From: Acinetobacter calcoaceticus | Lineage (GTDB): Bacteria > Pseudomonadota > Gammaproteobacteria > Pseudomonadales > Moraxellaceae | Length of the DNA stretch: 64,000 bases | NCBI RefSeq assembly: GCF_900520355.1 | Contig: NZ_LS999521.1 | Coordinates: 868,001 to 932,000 of the forward strand | Direction of reading: 5' to 3' | In this document: positions 34,143 through 42,006 of the stretch, one piece after another | How positions within the stretch are numbered: the stretch's first letter is position 1 | How the letters are laid out: each line of letters starts with the position of its first letter | Made by a program: the position numbers and the translations under genes | Notes under the pieces: generated by a model | Database searches by the model: none | Told to the model about the DNA's origin: nothing | The model's input: the letters and a program-made list of their open reading frames with translations, nothing else

Positions 34143-34297
34143 TGTATCAAAATACTAAAAAATGAATGTTCCGTACAAAAAGTCATAGCCCTAAATTTAA
34201 ATTACATGCTATAACAACGCTCAAGCAGAATTGCTTCACATGATGTTGTCTGGATAGGCAACTAGAGAAATTGAACAAATAAATTTGAGGAAGAATC

Positions 34298-34681
34298 ATG
34301 CCTGCATTTTTAACTGAAGATTGGTTTGCTACTGTCGAAAAATTAACTGCTGAAGCAGGGGATCTTAATTTGCCACCCGCTCTTGCGAATTTGGCAATTA
34401 ATTTAGTAGTTACAGATGCTTCTGGAAATACCGAATTAGCTTTAGATGGGGGTAAAATCCAAAAAGGTTTGTCTTCAAATGCCAAAACAACTTTAAATAT
34501 GGATGCTGAAACTTTACGTAAAGTATTCTTAGAGTTTGATATGGCTGCTGCTATGCAGGCATTCATGACTGGTAAAATTAAAGTTCAAGGCGATATGTCT
34601 CAATTAATGGCTTTACAAACAGCTAAGCCAAGCCAAGAACAAAAAGATTTGTTCAAAAAAGTATTAGAGCATACAGCTTAA
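34298..34681 (+). CDS. SCP2 sterol-binding domain protein
   Basis: A 127-residue cytoplasmic protein that is a single SCP2 lipid-binding domain. The pattern LAINLVVTDASGN, followed by an LDGGKIQKG strand, TTLNMDAETLRKVF and MTGKIKVQGDMSQLMAL is the usual SCP2 core, in which a hydrophobic tunnel binds fatty acyl or sterol-like ligands. The ligand is unknown. GAGGAAGAATC gives a strong ribosome-binding site. Single gene with its own terminator. Confidence 0.85.
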   Translation: MPAFLTEDWFATVEKLTAEAGDLNLPPALANLAINLVVTDASGNTELALDGGKIQKGLSSNAKTTLNMDAETLRKVFLEFDMAAAMQAFMTGKIKVQGDMSQLMALQTAKPSQEQKDLFKKVLEHTA

Positions 34682-34700
34682 ATTTAAAAGAATTCAAATA

Positions 34701-34732
34701 AAAAGCTTACCCATAGAGGTAAGCTTTTTATT
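34701..34732 (+). terminator. Terminator after the SCP2 gene
   Basis: AAAAGCTTACC pairs with GGTAAGCTTTT around ATAGA and is flanked by A- and T-runs, so it may also limit the convergent mltF-like gene. Confidence 0.88.
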
Positions 34733-34772
34733 TATACAAACAATGAATTTATCAACTTTTAAACAATAAAAA

Positions 34773-35885
34773 TTAGATATTAATTCGCGTTTGCGCCATT
34801 TTGATATGTTCAAGATAAGCACGGATACGAGTGACATATTGAACTGCTTGCTTATATCGACCATTTCGCGTTTTATTACTTTGCAAATAGTCATAGAGAT
34901 TGACCCATTTGTTCGGATCTTTCCCTTGAGATTGCAAGCGCTTCTGAATTTGACTTACCGCACCCGGTCCCATGTTATAGGCCACAAGCGCATACCAGTT
35001 CCGATCAGGGAAGGGAATATTATCAAATTCAGTTAGCATCAAATCGTAATACTTTGCTCCACCTTGAATGCTTTGAGCTGGATCACTACGATTGCTCACA
35101 CCCATTGCTCGAGCAGTGCTATTGGTGAGCATCATTAAGCCACGAACACCTGTGGGCGAAACAGATTCTGGCTTTAAGTATGATTCTTGATAACCAATTG
35201 CGGCAAGTAAATGCCAGTCGAGATCATATTTCGCTGCACTTTGTTTAAAGCTCGCTTTATAAATCGGTAAACGCGTCGTTAAGTCACGTTGAATGGTCGA
35301 CCAAGCTTCTGGTTTCACCACATTACGATTATAAAAAGAAGCGAGTTGCTGCGTCACACCATTTTGCTTACTTTGGCATACAAAGCCACTGGCAGTCTGG
35401 GTGAGGGGGTCATCAGCTTGTTTAAACACCCAGCTTAACTCAGGATTTAAACCATTCTTTTGCAAATTGACGGTATCACCACAACTTGCAGAAAAGGACA
35501 TTAAACCTTTGTTCTCGATGGTACTTAAACCTGCGGTCGTCATTGCAAAGTTTGCTTTACCTTGCTGAACCCATCTAAGTGCAGTGGCATTGTCTGCCAC
35601 GATTTTAAAGTCCAGCTTTACATTAAGGGTTTGCGCATAGTTACGAGCTAAGTCATAACCAAAACCGTGTAAAAACTGATCTTCTTTGAAAACAGTTGTC
35701 GGGCTTTCTACAGCAACAACAGTTAGAGTATTTGTATTTACTACAGTATTGTACTGTAGGGTTTTTCCTGCATTGATACTATGAAATGGAAAAAGCATAG
35801 TACTGAGTGCAAGTGCTTTTAACGGGAGAGAAGAAAATAAAGAGTTAAGGCAAAGCCTCGACTCTGAACTTGAATTACTGTGCAT
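34773..35885 (-). CDS. MltF-like lytic transglycosylase with solute-binding-like domain
   Basis: A 370-residue exported protein: signal peptide region, then a type 3 periplasmic-binding-like domain (about residues 55-190; FGYDLARNYAQTLNVKLDF and FAMTTAGLS), then a C-terminal SLT domain with catalytic glutamate in GYQESYLKPESVSPTGVRG, LMMLTNSTARAMG and LVAYNMGPGAV. This two-domain layout is that of MltF, which cleaves murein and is regulated by muropeptide binding to the first domain. No lipobox is obvious, unlike the E. coli homologue's membrane attachment. A hairpin with a T-rich tail lies in its upstream leader. Confidence 0.85.
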   Translation of the reverse strand: MHSNSSSESRLCLNSLFSSLPLKALALSTMLFPFHSINAGKTLQYNTVVNTNTLTVVAVESPTTVFKEDQFLHGFGYDLARNYAQTLNVKLDFKIVADNATALRWVQQGKANFAMTTAGLSTIENKGLMSFSASCGDTVNLQKNGLNPELSWVFKQADDPLTQTASGFVCQSKQNGVTQQLASFYNRNVVKPEAWSTIQRDLTTRLPIYKASFKQSAAKYDLDWHLLAAIGYQESYLKPESVSPTGVRGLMMLTNSTARAMGVSNRSDPAQSIQGGAKYYDLMLTEFDNIPFPDRNWYALVAYNMGPGAVSQIQKRLQSQGKDPNKWVNLYDYLQSNKTRNGRYKQAVQYVTRIRAYLEHIKMAQTRINI

Positions 35886-36257
35886 GTTGTCTCCGCTACA
35901 GATAATTTATGCCCAAAAAGTCAGACAATAAGCTGCCATAACTTTTAAAAGTTGATAAATTCAATAAGGGGTGGGCAGTCATGACGTCATTCAAAATGAC
36001 ATGAAATGAAAAAAACAAACTGTGTAGAAAATCTACATAGTTTTCTGAAAGGTTAAAAAATGCTCAACATTTAATCTGCGCGCATCATAATATTGAAAAA
36101 AAGTATTGTCAAATTTCGTACAATTAAATATTCGATATAACATCATAAACACATGAATTTCTTAAGGAAGAAAATTTATACACTTCTGATATGAGAAAAT
36201 AGGGTATAAAATGCTACATCTTGTAAGCGATATGTTGTTGAACAGTGGTTTTTAATC
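35886..36257. promoter_or_regulatory. mltF/greB divergent region with a strong hairpin
   Basis: The AT-rich region holds a 12-pair hairpin at 36017-36043 (AAACTGTGTAGA / TCTACATAGTTT, loop AAA, one G-T pair). On the minus strand it runs into GTTTGTTTTTTT, so it would terminate minus transcripts about 130 bases before the mltF-like start. A perfect palindrome ATGACGTCAT lies at 35981-35990. No reading frame is convincing here. Confidence 0.5.
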
Positions 36258-36752
36258 ATGAAATCTAACTTAATTACTCGGTCAGGGCATGACAAATTAG
36301 TTGCTGAATTAAAACAACTTTGGCATGAAGAACGACCGGAAATCACAAAGAAAGTGAATTGGGCTGCAAGCTTAGGTGATCGCAGCGAAAATGCAGATTA
36401 TCAGTACAACAAGCAGTTACTTAGAAAAATTGATCGACGAGTACGCTATTTAGGAAAACGTTTAGAAGAATTAAAAATCATTGATTACGCACCAGAACAA
36501 GACGGTAAGGTGTATTTCGGCGCTTGGGTAGAAATTGAAAATGAAGAAGGTGAGCAGAAAACTTTACGTATTGTAGGGATCGATGAAATTTATGACCATC
36601 ACCCGCAGCATATTTCGATTGAATCACCTATGGCCCGCGCACTGCTCGGCAAAGAAGTAGATGATGAGATTGAAGTGCATACGCCATCTGGAAAAAAGCT
36701 TTGGTATATCAATACAATTCGCTATGAAAAGAATGAAAACCCAGAAAAATAA
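36258..36752 (+). CDS. greB: Transcription elongation factor GreB
   Basis: Rescues backtracked RNA polymerase by stimulating cleavage of the nascent transcript. The 164 residues show the N-terminal coiled coil with the acidic tip GDRSENADYQYNKQLLRKID, and the C-terminal globular domain with SIESPMARALLGKEVDDEIEV. The basic tract (RRVRYLGKRLEELK) and length favour GreB over GreA. It is a single gene upstream of tRNA-Ser. Confidence 0.93.
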   Translation: MKSNLITRSGHDKLVAELKQLWHEERPEITKKVNWAASLGDRSENADYQYNKQLLRKIDRRVRYLGKRLEELKIIDYAPEQDGKVYFGAWVEIENEEGEQKTLRIVGIDEIYDHHPQHISIESPMARALLGKEVDDEIEVHTPSGKKLWYINTIRYEKNENPEK

Positions 36753-36802
36753 ATCAATTTGTATTTATTTTGAGCGTTTGAATTGAAAGTTAAATAAAAG
36801 AT

Positions 36803-36831
36803 TTGCCAACTTGTGTTTTTGTTTATATTAT
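36803..36831 (+). promoter_or_regulatory. Promoter of tRNA-Ser(UGA)
   Basis: TTGCCA at 36803-36808 and TATTAT at 36826-36831 with a 17-base spacer. It places the transcription start a few bases ahead of the mature tRNA. Confidence 0.75.
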
Positions 36832-36841
36832 AGCGCTCGTT

Positions 36842-36931
36842 GGAAGCGTGGCAGAGCGGTTTAATGCACCGGTCTTGAAAACCGACGAGGGTGTGAGTCC
36901 TCCGTGAGTTCGAATCTCACCGCTTCCGCCA
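36842..36931 (+). tRNA. tRNA-Ser(UGA)
   Basis: A class II tRNA of 90 bases. GGAAGCG (36842-36848) pairs with CGCTTCC (36921-36927), followed by G and an encoded CCA. The anticodon loop CTTGAAA holds TGA at 36876-36878, the long variable arm GAGG/CCTC is serine-type and the T-loop is TTCGAAT. The outermost anticodon-stem pair reads C-A rather than a Watson-Crick pair. Confidence 0.97.
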
Positions 36932-36939
36932 AATTCTTA

Positions 36940-36972
36940 AAAAGCCCTTGTTAATGACGAGGGCTTTTTTTA
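36940..36972 (+). terminator. Terminator of tRNA-Ser
   Basis: AAAGCCCT and AGGGCTTT pair with a long loop, preceded by As and followed by seven Ts, directly after the tRNA 3' end. Confidence 0.85.
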
Positions 36973-37378
36973 TGTATAGGACATAAATTACAGTAATAGT
37001 TAGCTTAAATTTTGCTAACAACTCCTGAAAATTTCATATAAATCAAATAAGTATATATTTTAATCAAAATTGTTGTATTTATATAATATATTTTTTATTT
37101 TCAGTGCCTTACCAAGCACATGTCTATATATCAGAATCGAACAAGTTATTTGTAGAATATTCACTTATTGATATATGATGATCCCATATTTAGAAACTGA
37201 TTCAAAACATAATTCTATTGTTCAGCGAGCAAGATCAAGGAAGAAATTAGGCTGAATTCAGGCTTCTAAACCCTTATATATCTGGAGTTATTTCCAGCCA
37301 AATATTGCATTTCGACCCAATGGTTGGGAATGTCTCACTCTTTTGTAGAGTAGGCGTTTCCTATTTTAGGATGTATCT
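36973..37378 (+). promoter_or_regulatory. Leader region of the MetQ-like gene with three small hairpins
   Basis: The first 250 bases are plain AT-rich DNA. The last 100 contain three successive stems: CTGGA/TCCAG (37282-37297), CCCAA/TTGGG (37316-37328) and ACTC/GAGT (37337-37351), then AGGATG ahead of the ATG. This could be a structured 5' untranslated region; it does not match a SAM riboswitch that I recognise. Confidence 0.4.
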
Positions 37379-38257
37379 ATGAAAAAATTATTTAGTGTCT
37401 TGTTCAGCGCATCTGTACTCACACTGACTGCATGTAATAAACAACCTGCACAAACTGAAAATACAGCACCAGCTAAAGACAAAACTGAGTCAGTACGCAC
37501 CATTAAGCTTGTTTCAACAGGTTCAGATACTGACGTATGGAAATACGTTGCAACGCTTCCTGAAACTGCTCAAGCGGGCATTAAACTCGAAGTGACCAAC
37601 CTGACTGACTATGTTGTGCTCAACACATCTGTAGCAAGTGGTGAACAAGACGTAAATGCGTTCCAGTCATTTAACTATTTGGCAGCTTATAACGCTTCAA
37701 ACACTGCTAAAGTTGCTGCTGTTGCAACAACTTACTTGGAACCAATGGGTCTTTATGCAAATACAGTTAAAACTGTTGATGAGTTCCCACAAGGCGCTAC
37801 AATCGCGATTCCAAACGATACTGCTAACGAAGCTCGTGCATTAACATTATTACAGTCTGCTAAACTGATTAAACTCAAACCAGACTTTGACCCTATAAAA
37901 GGGACAACCAATGATATTGCTGAAAACCCTAAAAATTTGAAGTTAAAACCAATTCAAATGACAACAGCAGTTCGTGTTAAAAACGATGTAGATGCAATTG
38001 TATTGGGTAATACATTGGCACTTGAAGGTGGCTTAAACGTACTGAAAGATTCTATCTTCCGTGAGCCTGTTGACCAGTCTACAAAGCTTTATGTGAACTT
38101 ATTGGGTGTGGCTGAAGCGAATAAAAATGACCCGATCTATACGAAATTAGGTGAACTTTACCACTTACCTAAAGTACAAAAGTTTGTGAGCGAAAAATTT
38201 GCAGGTACAAAAGTTGAAGTCAACAAACCTGTTTCTGAGTTTACAGACATCAAATAA
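37379..38257 (+). CDS. MetQ/NlpA-family substrate-binding lipoprotein
   Basis: A 292-residue periplasmic binding lipoprotein. The signal peptide ends TLTAC (lipobox), followed by a Gln/Thr/Lys linker and the NlpA/MetQ fold: DYVVLNTSVASGEQDVNAFQ, YLEPMGLYANTVKTVDEFP, GATIAIPNDTANEARALTLL and AIVLGNTLALEGGL. Family members deliver D- or L-methionine to the MetNI ABC importer. No ATPase or permease gene is adjacent, so it either serves a transporter encoded elsewhere or has another ligand. It is the last core-type gene before the accessory region. Confidence 0.85.
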   Translation: MKKLFSVLFSASVLTLTACNKQPAQTENTAPAKDKTESVRTIKLVSTGSDTDVWKYVATLPETAQAGIKLEVTNLTDYVVLNTSVASGEQDVNAFQSFNYLAAYNASNTAKVAAVATTYLEPMGLYANTVKTVDEFPQGATIAIPNDTANEARALTLLQSAKLIKLKPDFDPIKGTTNDIAENPKNLKLKPIQMTTAVRVKNDVDAIVLGNTLALEGGLNVLKDSIFREPVDQSTKLYVNLLGVAEANKNDPIYTKLGELYHLPKVQKFVSEKFAGTKVEVNKPVSEFTDIK

Positions 38258-38285
38258 GTGATTTTTTAATTTAAAATTATCTTCC

Positions 38286-38324
38286 AAAGCTAAGTCTCGG
38301 TAATCGGGACTTAGCTTTTTTATT
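38286..38324 (+). terminator. Terminator of the MetQ-like gene
   Basis: AAAGCTAAGTC and GACTTAGCTTT pair, with an inner TC/GG extension, followed by Ts. Its right arm begins the direct repeat seen again at 39504. Confidence 0.9.
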
Positions 38325-38376
38325 TAGAGCTTTAGAAAATTATAAAAGCCCTTATGAAGCAGAGCTTTTATATATT
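38310..38376 (+). repeat. Imperfect direct repeat, copy 1 (left of two small genes)
   Basis: CTTAGCTTTT followed by TATTTAGAGCTTT, then A-G-CCTTAT and CAG-GC blocks ending in ATTT. The same order of blocks recurs at 39504-39572 in the same orientation. Confidence 0.6.
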
Positions 38377-38465
38377 TAATTTTTCAGGTAACAACCTAAA
38401 TAAAAGAAATTGTATGGAACTAAAAGAATACTTTAGAGGAGGATTTAAATTTTTTATTTGTCAGT

Positions 38466-38780
38466 TTAAGAATATTCTTTCCTAGAAAAATAAACTCCTA
38501 ACATAAGTATAAGAGTAATGAAAACTCCCACGCCTGCGCTGATAGTTACTAGTTCTAAATTAAATATCTCTTTCCATAAACCATGTGCTCCCCAATCACC
38601 ATCTACTCCTCGATTATTAGATTTTCGGCCATAGGTAGCTGCTACACCAAAACCTAAAGTGGAAAACAAGAAACAAGCTAAAGAAAGTTTCAGGGGATTA
38701 AACCTTGAAAATAAAGGAATTAATATTGTTGCAATAATAGTCACAACAAAGGCGGTGATGATATGCTTCCAGTTATCCAT
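38466..38780 (-). CDS. Hypothetical small membrane protein
   Basis: A 104-residue protein I do not recognise. Three hydrophobic segments are visible: ITAFVVTIIATILIPLF, LSLACFLFSTLGFGVAATY and LVTISAGVGVFITLILMLGV, the second and third joined by a polar loop (GRKSNNRGVDGDWGAHGLW). It is AT-rich and lies in the accessory region, about 120 bases downstream of another unknown gene on the same strand. An accessory inner-membrane role is all that can be said. Confidence 0.6.
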   Translation of the reverse strand: MDNWKHIITAFVVTIIATILIPLFSRFNPLKLSLACFLFSTLGFGVAATYGRKSNNRGVDGDWGAHGLWKEIFNLELVTISAGVGVFITLILMLGVYFSRKEYS

Positions 38781-38898
38781 AACTTCTCATTAAATCTTAT
38801 TGTTTATAGCGTCTAGGAGAAAACACTCTCCTAGAGATAGGGTATATTTTATGTTATATCAGGGGAGGAATATATAATAGATGGATGGATAAAAAACT

Positions 38899-39381
38899 CT
38901 AGGGCATAGAAATAGGAGTATATTTTCCTATAGGAAAATTCCATTTTGTTAAATAAGTAGTATAGCTACACCAGTCCTCATAGCTAGATAATTTTACTTC
39001 TAATCCCATTCCATCTTTCTCACACTGATATACAGCCCAAGCCATATTTCTAGGTTTATCAACTTTTAAGTCCACAAGCTTTGCTTCACTAAAACAGTTT
39101 TTTAAAGGAATCTCTAAAAGACCATTTCCTGATTGATCTGGATGAAATAAATTGAGTTTTTTAGCTTCTAATAATGCTTCTTTTAATTCAGGGTAACGAA
39201 TTACTGAGTAATTGGTAGGGAAGCAATTTCTTCCTGGTCCACCGTTCGGTGAGTTTTTCATTCTTTCCCCCCAATTGAGAACAAATTCTTTTGGAGATAT
39301 TTCAGATTCTTTTTTATTAATAAAATAAATAGCTGTAAGTGCTACAAGTACACTACTCGATACTAATAAGATTATCTTCAC
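38899..39381 (-). CDS. Hypothetical exported or membrane-anchored protein
   Basis: 160 residues with an N-terminal hydrophobic segment (MKIILLVSSSVLVALTAIYF) that could be a signal anchor or uncleaved signal, followed by a polar domain with four cysteines (RNCFPT, KNCFSEA, QCEKDG, DWCSY) that could pair in the periplasm. The start is GTG 39381 with AAGGA eight bases upstream. No family recognised. An eleven-copy AAATAC repeat begins 39 bases upstream, in its probable promoter. Confidence 0.65.
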   Translation of the reverse strand: MKIILLVSSSVLVALTAIYFINKKESEISPKEFVLNWGERMKNSPNGGPGRNCFPTNYSVIRYPELKEALLEAKKLNLFHPDQSGNGLLEIPLKNCFSEAKLVDLKVDKPRNMAWAVYQCEKDGMGLEVKLSSYEDWCSYTTYLTKWNFPIGKYTPISMP

Positions 39382-39419
39382 CTACTTTGTCCTTGTGTTT
39401 ATAATTTAAAATTTTCCTG

Positions 39420-39485
39420 AAATACAAATACAAATACAAATACAAATACAAATACAAATACAAATACAAATACAAATACAAATAC
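39420..39485. repeat. Hexanucleotide microsatellite (AAATAC)11
   Basis: Eleven perfect, uninterrupted AAATAC units lie between the divergent genes starting at 39381 and 39625. Such tracts change length by slipped-strand mispairing. Position in a divergent promoter region makes it a candidate expression switch. Confidence 0.97.
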
Positions 39486-39503
39486 ATTTTATATGAAATA
39501 TGG

Positions 39504-39572
39504 CTTAGCTTTTGTTTATTTAGAGCTTTCGAAGTTCTAATAGTCCTTATAAAACAGGGCCTCTCATGTATT
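39504..39572 (+). repeat. Imperfect direct repeat, copy 2
   Basis: Begins CTTAGCTTTTG and TTTATTTAGAGCTTT like the segment just after the MetQ-like terminator (38310-38376), but here no terminator hairpin remains. The pair brackets the two small minus-strand genes. Confidence 0.6.
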
Positions 39573-39624
39573 CTTTATCATATAATGAATAGAGATTATA
39601 ACTTTATATATTTAATAAAATATT

Positions 39625-40551
39625 ATGAAAAATTTAGATGGCTTACTTAACAGAATCCAAGCAGAGACATTGAGTTTAGTTACTCATAGAGATGGAGCTA
39701 CTGTATACAAAGCACAAACTACTCAAGGAGAGGTCTTTGTAAAAGCCTATGCACGGAAAGTAGATAATGACAGATATTGTGAAATATTGAATGAGCTTAA
39801 GGCATTTTCCCTAGCCCCAGAGTTATTAGATAAATTTGAATGGGGAAATTATTTTATTGTTGTAATGAGTGCTTTAGAAGGGCAGCCAGTAAACAGTATT
39901 TTAAAAAATTGCTCGAGAACAGAAAAATTATTATTGCTAAAATCCGCAGGATCATCTCTAGGAAGTTTTCATCGAGAGATTAATTCTTGTCGTTTACATG
40001 AGATGAATTTCTGGAAGGGACGAGATAATTCTTCTGAATATCCAACTTTATGGAGCGAACATTTAAAATTAATGACATCAAAGTGGATGTCCCGTATTGA
40101 TCCATCTAAAGCTGACTATCAAGAATTTAGTTATGAGTTGAATGTATTGCTTTCATATTGCAAAGATTTACGAGAACCAAAGCAGTTGAGTCTTTTGCAT
40201 TGTGACTATATTGGTCGGAACCTTCTTGCAACTAACAGTAATAAAATCTCTGGTGTTTTAGATTTTGAGGCCGCCCGTATTGGAGATGCGGTTTATGATC
40301 TAGCGAAGATGGTCTGGGTAGATATAGATTTCTCTGATTTAGAATTAAGAAATTCATTTCTACGAGGTTGGGAAATCACTTATGGGGAAGAAGTTCCTCA
40401 AAGGGAATTTTTATGCTATGTCGGTATTCAATGTCTTGCAGCAATAGCTTGGACAGATAAAAATAAGCCTATGGAAGATTATACTATCTTTAGAACTTCA
40501 GCCATTAAGACATTAAAAATAGTATTAGAAGAGTTGCAGATAAAGTTTTAG
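39625..40551 (+). CDS. APH-fold phosphotransferase of unknown substrate
   Basis: A 308-residue aminoglycoside phosphotransferase/choline kinase-like protein. The N-lobe has a beta-rich start with lysine in GEVFVKAYARK. The C-lobe has the Brenner motif as LLHCDYIGRNLL (HxDxxxxN, with Cys where Gly is usual) and the metal motif LDFEAARIGDAVYDLAK. Such kinases phosphorylate aminoglycosides, choline, homoserine-like metabolites or macrolides; nothing here points to one. It lies in the accessory region, transcribed away from the AAATAC tract. Resistance should not be assumed. Confidence 0.75.
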   Translation: MKNLDGLLNRIQAETLSLVTHRDGATVYKAQTTQGEVFVKAYARKVDNDRYCEILNELKAFSLAPELLDKFEWGNYFIVVMSALEGQPVNSILKNCSRTEKLLLLKSAGSSLGSFHREINSCRLHEMNFWKGRDNSSEYPTLWSEHLKLMTSKWMSRIDPSKADYQEFSYELNVLLSYCKDLREPKQLSLLHCDYIGRNLLATNSNKISGVLDFEAARIGDAVYDLAKMVWVDIDFSDLELRNSFLRGWEITYGEEVPQREFLCYVGIQCLAAIAWTDKNKPMEDYTIFRTSAIKTLKIVLEELQIKF

Positions 40552-40749
40552 TAAATTTTTAGTTTCATTAATAAATATTGCTAATGTGTGGTAAGTAATC
40601 TTATTTTGATTTTAGAAAAACACCTATCTAATAAATTACTATAGAACTTAACCAATTGTCTCTTTATCTGAAAAATTTCTAAACCTTAAATTTTTACCAT
40701 ACAATCAAAAATCACAATAAAATTAAGGTGAAATAATGAAAAAAATATA

Positions 40750-41448
40750 TTGATTCTTAGCTTATTAATTATCAGTGTACAGAGTTGGGCCGAGTGTAAA
40801 ATTGGTGATCTAGAGATTGATCCAAGTGCTTCACAAACACCAGAAGGGACACCAAATCCAAGCAACTATATAACAATAACTGGGCAGAAAGTGTTAACTA
40901 AGGCTTTGGCTAATATAAACATAGGAACACTGATAAAAACTAAATCTGATACCAATATTGCTCAGTCTAATGTAATTGCTTTTGAATATATTTTCAAGAA
41001 ACCAATAAATCTAAATTCAAATGAACTAGCTTCAGGGTTTATCACAGGAACAAGTAATTTTGATGGTATTGTTTTTGCTGCACCAAGTTTTGGAAGTGCA
41101 TATGGTTCACAGCAGAATTTATTTATGAGTTCTATTTCTGGAAACATAACCCCAACTCAGACACAAAATGAAGTTTTAGCAAATGAAACAGTGAGAGTTG
41201 GGATTTATTATAATCAAATCAGCAAGAAAACTGGTTATATTGTAAATGGCGTAGATAGGGGATACACATGGAGTTATACAACCCCATTAAGCAAAATGAA
41301 GTTTGCTATTGCAATTGAAGAGGGATTTTATGCTTCCAACTCTAGTGCCCTTGGTAAAGAAATATCATTTGAAATCGTATCTGATCATTCAAAACTACAA
41401 TTTACCTATCCAACAGGCACTACAGATATTTGTGGAACGCCTCTTTAA
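40750..41448 (+). CDS. Secreted protein, possibly DUF4882-like, with frameshifted signal peptide
   Basis: A roughly 230-residue exported protein. The frame from TTG 40750 reads ILSLLIISVQSWAECKIGDL, the core and cleavage site of a signal peptide without its basic N-terminus. AAGGTG precedes ATG 40736, which is followed by AAA AAA ATA TAT TGA in the wrong frame. One extra A in the seven-A tract (40739-40745) would give MKKNILILSLLIISVQSWA. The gene is therefore phase-shifted, recently inactivated or affected by a sequencing error. The mature part is Thr/Ser/Asn-rich with cysteines near each end, like Acinetobacter DUF4882 proteins (tentative). Function unknown. Confidence 0.65.
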   Translation: MILSLLIISVQSWAECKIGDLEIDPSASQTPEGTPNPSNYITITGQKVLTKALANINIGTLIKTKSDTNIAQSNVIAFEYIFKKPINLNSNELASGFITGTSNFDGIVFAAPSFGSAYGSQQNLFMSSISGNITPTQTQNEVLANETVRVGIYYNQISKKTGYIVNGVDRGYTWSYTTPLSKMKFAIAIEEGFYASNSSALGKEISFEIVSDHSKLQFTYPTGTTDICGTPL

Positions 41449-41568
41449 AAAATAAATCACATGTCCAAATACTGCCTTACTATATTAGTGAGGCAGTTTT
41501 TAATAGTCTATTGAGTACTCTATTTCTAAATTCGGAATCAAATAAAATAACTTATACATTCTTATTTA

Positions 41569-41961
41569 TTAATATTGAAAGGTTACTCCTTTAAAATCAT
41601 TTTTTAAGTTATTTATAAAATTAGTACAAGCATTTATTAACTCTGGATATGTTACATAAATATTGTTTTGATCTTTATTGAACCAAACTGAGTTAATTCT
41701 CCATAAATTATCTTTTTCTTTTTCAAAAGTGAGAATATTTTTTTCTTCAAACTCCATAGAGGAATAAGAAAAATTTGGTTTCTCATCTCTATCAAGCCAT
41801 TGTTTTATGTAAATGGCAAATTCCAATAAGAGTAGATACTCTTCATTGAAGATAATTTTATTTTTAACTTTAATTATCAAAGTACCTTCAATTTCTGATG
41901 AAACAATAGGATCTATGGTAGAGCTTTGTGGGCCATGCGTGATTGTATAGGAAATTTCCAT
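41569..41961 (-). CDS. Hypothetical acidic protein, possible immunity protein
   Basis: 130 residues, no signal peptide, acidic, rich in Asn, Ile and Glu. The pattern MEISYTITHGPQSSTIDPIV, LLLLEFAIYIKQWL, NISVWF-like NSVWFNKDQNN and a final helix NACTNFINNLKNDF resembles small cytoplasmic immunity-type proteins, but I name no family. AAAAGGTAAT precedes the ATG. It follows the 91-residue gene on the same strand by 46 bases, so they may be co-transcribed. Confidence 0.6.
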   Translation of the reverse strand: MEISYTITHGPQSSTIDPIVSSEIEGTLIIKVKNKIIFNEEYLLLLEFAIYIKQWLDRDEKPNFSYSSMEFEEKNILTFEKEKDNLWRINSVWFNKDQNNIYVTYPELINACTNFINNLKNDFKGVTFQY

Positions 41962-42006
41962 ATTACCTTTTTTGAGTTTTATATAGTAGAAATTTTGATA
42001 AATTAT

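Noticed and set aside
36842..36931. tRNA-Ser as the attachment site of the accessory region
   Set aside because: No second copy of the tRNA 3' end is visible in 38-46 kb, there is no integrase, and the MetQ-like core gene lies between.
39420..39485. Regular repeat that might be a CRISPR array
   Set aside because: The unit is only six bases and there are no spacers; it is a microsatellite.
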